Source of the DNA: JBBIPZ01 sp037442505 [NCBI: Deltaproteobacteria bacterium]
GTDB taxonomy: Bacteria; CALINM01
DNA: 64,000 nt
Reading direction: 5' to 3'
Assembly (NCBI GenBank): GCA_037442505.1
Contig: JBBIPZ010000004.1
Coordinates: 44,872 to 108,871, forward strand
The notes under the pieces are model-generated. The model saw only the letters and a program-made list of their open reading frames with translations, did not search any database and was not told the origin of the DNA. Made by a program: the position numbers and the translations under genes. Positions 26,212-34,116 of this stretch are shown piece after piece. The first letter of the stretch is position 1. Every line of letters begins with the position of its first letter.

Positions 26212-27162
26212 TCATTTCTTTTGTGAACGCAACATATTTCTGCATTCCATTGCTTTTACCATTTTTGTAAGGGCAAGATTGTAAGGTGTATCAACCCCCA
26301 GTTCAATCCCCAGTTTAACTATCGCCCCATTTAATGTGTCTATCTCTGTCTTTCTGCCTGCCTCTAAATCCTGTAACGTAGAAACTTTGTTATCTTTTAC
26401 TCCAGACAATGCCTTTAATGCAAACTCACCGGGGTTGTTAAAAACATCCATCGTAAATCCTTTTGCCTTGGCGACCTTTGCCATTTCTTCTGCAACTGTT
26501 TTTATAAAGTCTTTTGCATCTTCACATGCAAGTGCCTCGTTTCCAGTCATTCCTGTAACTGCTAAAAACGCATTACACGCAACATTGGCTACAAGTTTTC
26601 TCCAGATAGGAACTTCTATCGGTTCCTGACAAACTTCGGTCTTAAAACCATACTTTGTTAGAAATTCAGCTATCTGTGATACTTTTTCATCGTTTTTTCC
26701 ATCAATTCTGCCAACGTAAATATACCCCATACCACCAGCATATCTAATTTCGTTAGGTCCCAGAAGCTGTGCACTATGGGCAGTAACGCCTCCAACCGTC
26801 CTCTCTTTCCCAACATATTTGGTTATTATATCCAGATTTCCCAAACCGTTCTGGACAGACAAAAGATAGGTATTTTCACCTATCATAGGCTTACTCATAG
26901 CTACAGCAGACTCTGTGTGATATCCTTTTACCGATATCTGTACCACATCACAAACACCTACTTCAGCAGGGTCACTTGTGATGTTAACTCTAACATTATG
27001 TTTAGAACCGTCCGGCAGAATAATGTTTATGCCTTCTTTTTTTATTAACTCTACCCTTGTTTTATCCACCTCAATTAGATGAACATCTTTTGCACCATTT
27101 AGCGTTAGAACGCAACCTATTGTCCCTCCCAATGCTCCTGCACCTACTATTGCAAACTTCAT
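26212..27162 (-). CDS. Ketopantoate reductase (PanE/ApbA) family protein
   Basis: A 316-aa Rossmann-fold reductase with GAGALGGTIGC at the N-terminus, QNGLGNLD, a catalytic Lys in PIWRKLVANVACNAF and a SSTLQDLEAGRKTEID-like C-terminal segment. PanE makes pantoate for CoA, but the family has many other 2-hydroxyacid or 3-hydroxyacid members. It is the last gene before the terminator, 11 bp after oah, with its own GGGGGAG site. Co-transcription with the aromatic genes suggests either CoA supply or a specialised dehydrogenase step. Confidence 0.85.
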   Translation of the reverse strand: MKFAIVGAGALGGTIGCVLTLNGAKDVHLIEVDKTRVELIKKEGINIILPDGSKHNVRVNITSDPAEVGVCDVVQISVKGYHTESAVAMSKPMIGENTYLLSVQNGLGNLDIITKYVGKERTVGGVTAHSAQLLGPNEIRYAGGMGYIYVGRIDGKNDEKVSQIAEFLTKYGFKTEVCQEPIEVPIWRKLVANVACNAFLAVTGMTGNEALACEDAKDFIKTVAEEMAKVAKAKGFTMDVFNNPGEFALKALSGVKDNKVSTLQDLEAGRKTEIDTLNGAIVKLGIELGVDTPYNLALTKMVKAMECRNMLRSQKK

Positions 27163-27173
27163 ATACTCCCCCC

Positions 27174-28304
27174 TTATTTTTTTGGTTTTGGCATTACCTC
27201 TTCGATAAAATTATCGTCAACAATAGCACTTTTTGCTATCAACTGCCTGAATTTGATAAAATCGATCACGTCCTTTCCGGTTGTCTTCCGTGTGGAAAAT
27301 GCATAAAAACCCGGCATCGCTTCATAATTCATATTCAATGAGAGCCAGTACCTGTTAGGCGTTTTGAACATATCCCAGAAAAAGCGTTTTTTACTTCTAA
27401 TACTGTCTATAGACTTCATTAGACACCCGGGGAATAAATTTGCGAATTTCCAGACAATTTCTTCTACAGCCTTATCAAGTAGTTCAAAATCTGTTGTACA
27501 ACTGTTCATCAATTCTTTTGCTGATTTTGCCTCGTCACCTTCTTTAAACTCACCGTAAATTATTTCTCCGTCCTTCAAAAACTCTTCCGTGTAAACAAGT
27601 GGATTTCTTACCCATTTGCCATCTTTTTTAAGAACTGGAACCACCTTAGATACAAGTCCTTTGAACTTCATCTTATAAGCACTCCAGACTTCACACGAAA
27701 CACAGTTCCACATGGCATCTTCCATTGATAAAAACCATGGAAGAAAATCAGTAGCACCTCCGTCAGGGGCGGAACCGTGTTTAGGACCTGCCTGCCCATA
27801 AACTGCAAGATCTGAAGAAACGGTTAAATCACAAGCCATTCCTATCTCTTGCCCTCCCGCAACCCTTAAGCCGTTTACCCTACATATCACAGGTTTTTTA
27901 CAGTTTAAGATGCCGTCAACCATTGCATTAAAAAGGTCCATATACTCGCCATACTCATTAGGCCTTTTAGAGTAGTATTGTGCATACTCTACAGTGTTAC
28001 CACCTGAACAAAACGCCTTATCAGCTGTCCCTGTAAAAACGACAGCAACAACAGATCTGTCTGAAGATGCCTTTTGAAAGCCTGCAATTACACCTTTTAC
28101 CATCTCTGTAGTGTAAGAATTATACTGTGCTGGATTATTTAACACAATCCAAGCAACATATAAATCATCAACATCTTTACCATCTGGTGTTTTTAACGGC
28201 CTTTTCACGTAAATTGTACATGGGGCTTGTTTCCCAAAATGTTCATCTCCAAATATTGAGTGATCTTTTAGTTCATTATCTCTTGGTAACCAGTCCATAG
28301 CCAT
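27174..28304 (-). CDS. oah: 6-oxocyclohex-1-ene-1-carbonyl-CoA hydrolase (Oah/BamA)
   Basis: A 376-aa crotonase-fold enzyme. The N-terminus DWLPRDNELKDHSIFG and the body (WIVLNNPAQYNSYT, AFCSGGNTVEYAQYYSKRPNEYGEYMDLFN, RVNGLRVAGGQEIGMACDL, GPKHGSAPDGGATDFLPWF) match the ring-opening hydrolase used as a marker of anaerobic aromatic degradation. It adds two waters and opens the ring to 3-hydroxypimelyl-CoA. Length fits the family (about 375). A GGAGGG site precedes the ATG. It follows had in the operon. Confidence 0.95.
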   Translation of the reverse strand: MAMDWLPRDNELKDHSIFGDEHFGKQAPCTIYVKRPLKTPDGKDVDDLYVAWIVLNNPAQYNSYTTEMVKGVIAGFQKASSDRSVVAVVFTGTADKAFCSGGNTVEYAQYYSKRPNEYGEYMDLFNAMVDGILNCKKPVICRVNGLRVAGGQEIGMACDLTVSSDLAVYGQAGPKHGSAPDGGATDFLPWFLSMEDAMWNCVSCEVWSAYKMKFKGLVSKVVPVLKKDGKWVRNPLVYTEEFLKDGEIIYGEFKEGDEAKSAKELMNSCTTDFELLDKAVEEIVWKFANLFPGCLMKSIDSIRSKKRFFWDMFKTPNRYWLSLNMNYEAMPGFYAFSTRKTTGKDVIDFIKFRQLIAKSAIVDDNFIEEVMPKPKK

Positions 28305-28325
28305 ATTTTCCCTCCAAAGTATTTT

Positions 28326-29399
28326 TTATTTAAAATCTGGTATAAGAACAACACGTTTTTTTAACTTGCCGTGATGCGCTTCTTCAAAAACATTCTGTAT
28401 CTCACTCATAGGACGTGTTTCTACAAAAGGAGCAATCTTAACCTTTTTTTCAAGCACCAATTTTAATACATGAGGATAATGCTTTGGCGGACATCCCCAT
28501 GTTCCAACAATTTCAGCATCAAAAGCCATAAGCTTCGAAAGCATATACTCCACCTTATGTGGGCCATAACCAACAACTACCAACCTTCCTATAAACGATA
28601 AAAACTCTAACGCAAGTTCCTGACCAGGTTTTGTACCTGTACACTCAAACACTTTCCAACCATAGTTTGAAGGCAAGCCTTTCTCTTTACAGTGTGTTTT
28701 AAATGTTTCTTTTATATCTTTAACGTCTTTTCCAAGAGGATTTATCACATAATCTGCACCATAGTTAAGCATATTATTAAGCTTTTCGTCATTAATGTCG
28801 AAACCGATAACGTATTTTGCACCAAAAGCCTTAACCATCTGCGTCATATAAGTGCCAACCCCTCCGGCTGCACCTATTACTATAACCAAGTCTCCTTCTG
28901 CTATCTCTCCACGTTTTGCTGCCTGATACGGTGTTGTCACAGCATCTGCTACAACAGCAAGCGTCTCAAGCGGAAAATTGTTTCGGTTTTCTATAAAACA
29001 AAGATCTCTATAAGGCACAGGGATATGACTTGAAAAACCACCATATATACCTAAACTGTTGCCTGGCATCTTCTGACTCAAACACCTGTTTTCTCTGCCT
29101 TTTGCACAGATAGGACATTTATTACAGGGCATAACAGCAGGTATGATAATCTCTTTTCCAATAAGCTCCTGTTTTCCATCACAAATCACCCCTGCTATCT
29201 CGTGCCCTAAAGTTAGCGGTGGTTTTGTAACGGTAGGTACGCCTTGATAAAAATAACTCAAATCTGTGTGACAGACTCCGCAACCTTTTATTTCTACAAG
29301 AACTTCATCCTCTGCCAGTGCTGGCACAGGTATTTCTGTCAATTCAAGCTTGCCAGGCTCAACCATTTGCCATGTTTTAATAACATTTACTTTTCCCAT
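28326..29399 (-). CDS. had: 6-hydroxycyclohex-1-ene-1-carbonyl-CoA dehydrogenase
   Basis: A 357-aa zinc-dependent alcohol dehydrogenase. It has the catalytic-zinc residues in GCGVCHTDLSYF and LGHEIAGV, structural-zinc Cys in CNKCPICAKGRENRC, and an NAD site GAAGGVGTYMTQ. It oxidises the alcohol formed by Dch to the substrate of Oah, which is encoded next. The frame is open to 29450, but the ATG at 29399 has a GGAGG site 5 bases upstream and does not overlap dch. Confidence 0.92.
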   Translation of the reverse strand: MGKVNVIKTWQMVEPGKLELTEIPVPALAEDEVLVEIKGCGVCHTDLSYFYQGVPTVTKPPLTLGHEIAGVICDGKQELIGKEIIIPAVMPCNKCPICAKGRENRCLSQKMPGNSLGIYGGFSSHIPVPYRDLCFIENRNNFPLETLAVVADAVTTPYQAAKRGEIAEGDLVIVIGAAGGVGTYMTQMVKAFGAKYVIGFDINDEKLNNMLNYGADYVINPLGKDVKDIKETFKTHCKEKGLPSNYGWKVFECTGTKPGQELALEFLSFIGRLVVVGYGPHKVEYMLSKLMAFDAEIVGTWGCPPKHYPHVLKLVLEKKVKIAPFVETRPMSEIQNVFEEAHHGKLKKRVVLIPDFK

Positions 29400-29415
29400 T
29401 ACTGCCTCCATCTTT

Positions 29416-30186
29416 TTATTTATGTGACCAGACAGGTTTTCTCTTTTCAAGAAAAGAGTTTAGCCCTTCATTTGCATCATTTAAAGTCATCAGTTCTCTA
29501 AGGTAGATCGTTTCAACCTCTTTTAAAGTGGTTTCAAAAGATAGATTTGAAGCCTTTTTAAAAGCTTTCTTTGTAACCCTCAATGCAGAGCCGCTCAAAA
29601 CTTCAAATTTCTTTAAAAAACTACTAAATGAATTATCAAAACCTTCGAGAGGCATGACTTGATTAACAAGCCCCATTGATTTTGCATCAACAGCAGAAAA
29701 GTTCTCTCCAAGGATAACTATTTCAAAAGCCCTTTTTAAGCCGACAATGGTTGAAAGATAAGTAATAGCAATCGGTGGATAAACCGCAAGTTTAATCTCT
29801 GGCTGACCAAACTTTGCATTTTCGGCAGCTACTATCAAATCACAGCCAAGCGCCAATTCACACCCACCACCTAACGCTGCACCTTTTACCCCTGCAACGG
29901 TTACTATGCTTAACTTTTCCAGCCTTCTGAAGATACCATGGAAAACATTGATCATCTTATCAACTTTATCTGCAGTATGATCAGCAACATCAACGCCAGC
30001 TGAAAACGCCTTTTCACCTTCCGCGGTGATTGCTAACACATTCAAATTTGATTCGTTTTTTTGTACCTTGTCGAGAGCAAGGTTAATCTCTTCCATCATA
30101 GGAATATCAAGCACATTATATGGCGGTTTGTTGAGCCTGATTTCTGCTAATCTTCCTTCTTCTTTGAAAGTTATAAAGTTAAACAT
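29416..30186 (-). CDS. dch: Cyclohexa-1,5-dienecarbonyl-CoA hydratase
   Basis: A 256-aa crotonase-family enzyme with KPPYNVLDIPMMEEI, FSAGVDVADHTADKVDKMI, GAALGGGCELALGCDLIVA and FGQPEIKLAVYPPIA. It hydrates the dienoyl-CoA released by benzoyl-CoA reductase. The 'GVDVADH' and 'PEIKLAVYPP' elements are those of dienoyl-CoA hydratases rather than general enoyl-CoA hydratases. The start at 30186 has a GGGGAG site; the longer frame to 30228 overlaps the upstream gene. Confidence 0.9.
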   Translation of the reverse strand: MFNFITFKEEGRLAEIRLNKPPYNVLDIPMMEEINLALDKVQKNESNLNVLAITAEGEKAFSAGVDVADHTADKVDKMINVFHGIFRRLEKLSIVTVAGVKGAALGGGCELALGCDLIVAAENAKFGQPEIKLAVYPPIAITYLSTIVGLKRAFEIVILGENFSAVDAKSMGLVNQVMPLEGFDNSFSSFLKKFEVLSGSALRVTKKAFKKASNLSFETTLKEVETIYLRELMTLNDANEGLNSFLEKRKPVWSHK

Positions 30187-30197
30187 CTTTTTCTCCC

Positions 30198-31238
30198 CTA
30201 TGTGAAAAGTTTTTTTAGACGCAGACAATAATCCTCTGGCGCTGTAGTATGAACCTCATCACCAATAAATTTCGGCGTAAACCATGTATCGTAGTTTGAG
30301 TAAAGGGCTTTAAATGCTGGACGAGCGCAAAGCCTTACCTGCAGACAAAAACTTTTCTCTTTATCTGGCAGTGGTGAAGAAATAAACGCAAATGTGTATG
30401 CAAAATGGCCCTCTTCTTCATAAAATGACACAACATTGTGAATGCCTTTACCAAAAGCTTCTGCCTCATCTTCACTTAAATCAGAAAGACTTGACTTATT
30501 ATACAAAACGCCCCAAACTTCTTTTTGATGTGCTGGAGCAAATGGCACGATCCAGTTAGTCTTTCCTAAATTACCTATAAACCTTAAATTTTCTTTTTTC
30601 TCAATATCAATCAGAGTATTCCAATAATTATTGTTAGTCCTGAGATAGTAATCATCTGACAGCTTTAATAAGTTTGTAACTCCTGAAAAGGGGACACTTC
30701 TTAAGTGCACCTGAAAATGTGGATGAGGAACACTTGACCCCCCGGGATTCAAAAAATTCATTCCCATTACGTGATGGACAAAACTGTTGTTAAACTTTTT
30801 TCCTCTCTTAATTAAATCAATACCAGTTTTTATTGCATTACTAAAATCCTCTGAAGTAATTTTTGATGGTTTAAGAACATGTTGTGCTTGATTAACAATC
30901 ACTACTGCATCAATACCTGCTTTGGAAAAAAGATTTGGAACGGCGATTGAGTTGCCATACTTTATAAAACCAGTTTCAACAAACTCCTTAGAAAATCTTG
31001 TCCCAGTTTTTTCCGCTACACAAAAAGGGCAGTTTTGTTTCGTATCGTTTTCTAACTTCTCAAGAAGTGCTGTGTCAGCCTGACCTAAAAATGCCTTTGC
31101 CTTTTCGCCAAGGAAGGTATTGACCGTAGCTACAACTCCAGTGAGGGGATCAACCCTATGTTCTATCTCCTGAGCGAAATGGTTGCCATCTGGCGCAAAC
31201 ATCTTAAAATTTTCTTTAACTGATTTAAATTCTATCAT
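30198..31238 (-). CDS. GalT/HIT-superfamily protein in the benzoyl-CoA operon
   Basis: A 346-aa protein, the length of galactose-1-phosphate uridylyltransferase (about 348 in E. coli). It has a zinc-type pair CPFC (C70, C73) and the nucleotidyl-transfer site HPHFQVH (172-178), where H174 would be the covalent His of the HPHxQ motif. Its substrate is unknown. It sits between SDR and dch genes with short gaps and its own AAGGA site, so it is co-transcribed with aromatic catabolism, an unexpected place for a sugar enzyme. It could be an adenylyl or uridylyl transferase on another phosphate. Confidence 0.8.
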   Translation of the reverse strand: MIEFKSVKENFKMFAPDGNHFAQEIEHRVDPLTGVVATVNTFLGEKAKAFLGQADTALLEKLENDTKQNCPFCVAEKTGTRFSKEFVETGFIKYGNSIAVPNLFSKAGIDAVVIVNQAQHVLKPSKITSEDFSNAIKTGIDLIKRGKKFNNSFVHHVMGMNFLNPGGSSVPHPHFQVHLRSVPFSGVTNLLKLSDDYYLRTNNNYWNTLIDIEKKENLRFIGNLGKTNWIVPFAPAHQKEVWGVLYNKSSLSDLSEDEAEAFGKGIHNVVSFYEEEGHFAYTFAFISSPLPDKEKSFCLQVRLCARPAFKALYSNYDTWFTPKFIGDEVHTTAPEDYCLRLKKLFT

Positions 31239-31248
31239 TTGTCTGTCC

Positions 31249-31995
31249 TTAAATGTATTGGCCACCATCAACTTTTATAACTTCACCGGTTATATGCTTT
31301 GCTGCATCTGATGCCAGGAACACGGTTAAATTCGCCACGTCTTCAGGTAACCCCGGTCTTTTTAACGCGCTCTCTTCTATGGCAATCTTCTTAAACTCAT
31401 CTGGCATAGATTCGCCCATTTCAGTGAGTATAAAACCCGGTGCGATTGAGTTGACATTAACACCAAACTTACCAAGATCCTTTGCTGCCGCCTTTGTAAG
31501 CCCTATAACACCCGCCTTAGCAGCTGCATAGTTAGTCTGACCAAATTTGCCTCTAAGTCCGTTTATAGAAGTAATGTTGATAATCTTCCCGTAGTTTTGT
31601 TCCTTAAATATAGGTGCAACAGCACGCATAAAGTTAAAAGTACCTGTTAAATCAACAGATATAACCTTATCCCACTGCTCTTTTGTCATCTTCCATAACA
31701 CCCCATCCCAGTTAACACCTGCGTTACACACAAGAATGTGGATCCCACCCAACAATTTAACAACTTCATTTACCATATTTTCCGCATCTGTGAGTTCAAC
31801 TACATCGCATTTATATGGCAGGGCTTTCACCCCAAACGAACGCACTTCATTTGCAAGCTCTATCGCCTTTTCCTCGCTTTTGACATAATTAAAAGCGACA
31901 TCCGCACCATATTTCGCTAAGGTTTTAACTATCTCTGCTCCAATGCCACGAGACCCACCTGTTACTAATGCAACCTTTCCTTTTAAATTAACCAT
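31249..31995 (-). CDS. FabG-like short-chain dehydrogenase/reductase
   Basis: A 248-aa SDR with NAD(P) motif TGGSRGIG, NAG, and the catalytic Ser-Tyr-Lys set (ITSINGL, TNYAAAK). It ends in GEVIKVDGGQYI. It looks like 3-oxoacyl-ACP or acetoacetyl-CoA reductase. In this operon a 3-hydroxyacyl-CoA step after ring opening (for example 3-hydroxypimelyl-CoA) is a reasonable inference. The ATG at 31995 has a GGGGGAG site; the longer frame to 32034 enters the upstream gene. Confidence 0.86.
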   Translation of the reverse strand: MVNLKGKVALVTGGSRGIGAEIVKTLAKYGADVAFNYVKSEEKAIELANEVRSFGVKALPYKCDVVELTDAENMVNEVVKLLGGIHILVCNAGVNWDGVLWKMTKEQWDKVISVDLTGTFNFMRAVAPIFKEQNYGKIINITSINGLRGKFGQTNYAAAKAGVIGLTKAAAKDLGKFGVNVNSIAPGFILTEMGESMPDEFKKIAIEESALKRPGLPEDVANLTVFLASDAAKHITGEVIKVDGGQYI

Positions 31996-32009
31996 CTCTT
32001 TCTCCCCCT

Positions 32010-32789
32010 TTAATTCAGCTTTTCCAGAGCACACAAGGCTGCCCCGTAAGAAGTCATATACTCAGGGTAGTCTGGCACAATGAGATTGTCAAGCTCGAGA
32101 ATGTTTTTTAATGAAGTAACAAACCCGATGTTCTTAGCCATTCCCCCAATTAATATTACCTCGGGCTCTATTACCAATCTTCTTGCCAACGAAGCAACGC
32201 GGTTTGCAATGGCATCATTTACTGCCTTAGCAATATCTTTTTTATCAACGCCAGAATGTATCAGAGAAACAACCTCAGACTCAGCAAAAACTGTGCATTG
32301 TGTATTCATTGTGATTTTTTTTTCAGATTCCATTGATTTTTGAGCAAACTCTTCGAGCGTCATCTCCAGCGTTCTTGCCATCATTTCAGTAAAAACCCCA
32401 GAGCCTGCAGCACATTTTTCGTTAACTACAGTATCAATAACTTTACCCGAATCATCCATTTTAATAGCTCTACTCTCCTCTGCTCCCACTTCTATTATTA
32501 TTCTGACTTCGGGGTAAAGTGTTGTAACTGCCTTTCTTATTGCAAGCAGCTCTGTTACGGTATCATCGCCAAATTTTATAAGATTGTTTCCCCCACCGGT
32601 CACCATAAAAAATTTTATCTCGTGTTTACTGACACTTGTTTCTTTACATAGCTCATCGATGAGTCTTAACGCAGTTTCGTTTTGTTCATAACCTGCAAGC
32701 GTTTTTTTCATTCCGATAATATTTCTTCTGTCATCAAGAAAAACAAGCTTTGTGTATCTTGCACCAATATCTATTCCAGCCACTATCAT
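32010..32789 (-). CDS. BcrD-type ATPase subunit/activator of class I benzoyl-CoA reductase
   Basis: A 259-aa ASKHA-fold ATPase of the BadF/BadG/BcrA/BcrD family. It has GIDIGARYTK (phosphate 1), EVGAEESRAIK (phosphate 2), NEKCAAGSG (C126) and NTQCTVFAESEVVSLIH (C165); the two Cys bind the inter-subunit 4Fe-4S cluster. The GAEE(S)RA and QCTVFAESEVVSLIH forms are closer to BcrD/BzdQ than to HgdC activators, which have DIGGQD. The A, B and C reductase subunits are not in the window. It is the first gene of the operon and has no ribosome site. Confidence 0.85.
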   Translation of the reverse strand: MIVAGIDIGARYTKLVFLDDRRNIIGMKKTLAGYEQNETALRLIDELCKETSVSKHEIKFFMVTGGGNNLIKFGDDTVTELLAIRKAVTTLYPEVRIIIEVGAEESRAIKMDDSGKVIDTVVNEKCAAGSGVFTEMMARTLEMTLEEFAQKSMESEKKITMNTQCTVFAESEVVSLIHSGVDKKDIAKAVNDAIANRVASLARRLVIEPEVILIGGMAKNIGFVTSLKNILELDNLIVPDYPEYMTSYGAALCALEKLN

Positions 32790-32801
32790 TTTGGCTTGAA
32801 A

Positions 32802-32817
32802 AGCAACGGTTATGCCA
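32802..32817 (-). promoter_or_regulatory. Sigma-54 (-24/-12) promoter of the benzoyl-CoA operon
   Basis: The minus strand reads TGGCATAACCGTTGCT, with GG and GC exactly 10 bases apart. It differs from the thiolase promoter (171..186) at only a few spacer positions. The -12 C at 32803 puts transcription start near 32791, two bases before the ATG at 32789, so the mRNA would be leaderless. The rest of 32818..32976 shows no gene. Confidence 0.75.
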
Positions 32818-32976
32818 AATTATTTACAGGCAAAAATATAAGATAAATCAATAACTTTACAGCATTGCTTGCAAAACAAATAACATTGTTTTAAAGTTTT
32901 GATAAATTATAACCAAAGTCAATGGTAAAAATTAACCAAAAGGGCGGTGACAGGTTTTTTGTTATTGCTACAAAAG

Positions 32977-34116
32977 CTAATTGTTGACGTAGTGACTCAG
33001 TTTTGAAAGTGTCTTATCGATATTTTCCTTAGATGTTGCATAAGATAGTCTTATAAATCCTTCTCCCATACTACCGAAGTCGATACCAGGCGTCACAGCA
33101 AGGTCGTAGTTTTCGAGTATCTCAAGAGACATCGATAAAGAATCTTTTTTCTTAAATCTGAAATCTACCATTACATAAAAGGCGCCCTTTGGTTCGCCCC
33201 AGATATTTAAGCCTAAATCTTTTAAACCAGCTAATAAAAGTTTTCGACGCTCGGAAAAAACCTCTTTTACATTATTTAAAATCTCTTTGTAATGTCTCAA
33301 CGCTTCTACACCCGCCCATTGGACAAAATTTGGAGCACAGATTACAAGGTTCTGGTGAAGGCTTCTCGCTATTCTTATATAGTTTACAGGCAAGATTGCA
33401 TAACCCAACCTCCAGCCTGTCATCGAAAAAGCCTTTGAAAAACCATTTATAACGAAAACATCCTTTCTATATTTTAACAGTGTTTCTTCAGTTCCTTCAA
33501 AACAAAGTCCATGATATATTTCATCGGAAATAATATTTGTAGGTAAATTTGCGATATCAATTATTGTCTTGCCATCTATAACTTCGCCAGTAGGATTTGA
33601 CGGAGAATTTATTACAAATGCTGATGTTCTTTCGTTTATAAGCTTTTTTATATCTGAATAATCATTATCGCCTGTCTGGTTCAAGTTAAAATAGGTTATC
33701 TCGCCTTCAACAAAATTCACAAAGTTTGGATAACAGGCATAACATGGATTTGTGAGAATCACCTCATCGTTTTTTTCTACAAGCATCGAAAAAATAAGTA
33801 ACATAAGTGGTGAAGTCCCACTGGATACGATAACCTGTTCAGGTGAAACCTCTACACCATATCTTTCGTGATAATATCGTGAAATCTCTTCTCTTAGTTC
33901 TATAATGCCAAGACTATGTGTGTAGCCCGTCTTTCCTTCTTTTATAGCCCTATCACAGGCTTCTTTTATGGCAGGATGTTCAGGGATATCGGGCTCACCA
34001 ACACACATAAAGGTGATATCCCTGCCGCCCTTTTGCAATGCCATAGCCCTTTCCATAACCTCCATGGCAAGAAAGGGCTTTATCTTTTCACAACGCTTAG
34101 GCAAGTTATTTCTCAT
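32977..34116 (-). CDS. Class I/II pyridoxal-phosphate aminotransferase
   Basis: A 379-aa fold-type I aminotransferase (AspC/AlaT-like). It shows FMCVGEPDIPEHPAI, SSGTSPLMLL, NSPSNPTGEVI, SDEIYHGL and the PLP lysine in NGFSKAFSMTGWRLGY, plus a C-terminal RLSYA substrate Arg. The exact amino acid is not predictable. The ATG at 34116 overlaps the lon stop by one base (TGATG); a GTG lies one codon earlier. Confidence 0.9.
   Translation of the reverse strand: MRNNLPKRCEKIKPFLAMEVMERAMALQKGGRDITFMCVGEPDIPEHPAIKEACDRAIKEGKTGYTHSLGIIELREEISRYYHERYGVEVSPEQVIVSSGTSPLMLLIFSMLVEKNDEVILTNPCYACYPNFVNFVEGEITYFNLNQTGDNDYSDIKKLINERTSAFVINSPSNPTGEVIDGKTIIDIANLPTNIISDEIYHGLCFEGTEETLLKYRKDVFVINGFSKAFSMTGWRLGYAILPVNYIRIARSLHQNLVICAPNFVQWAGVEALRHYKEILNNVKEVFSERRKLLLAGLKDLGLNIWGEPKGAFYVMVDFRFKKKDSLSMSLEILENYDLAVTPGIDFGSMGEGFIRLSYATSKENIDKTLSKLSHYVNN

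Noticed and set aside
32010-32789. The ATPase as a 2-hydroxyglutaryl-CoA dehydratase activator (HgdC).
   Set aside because: It has GAEESRA and QCTVFAESEVVSLIH as in BcrD types, not DIGGQD, and lies with oah, had and dch; not excluded entirely.
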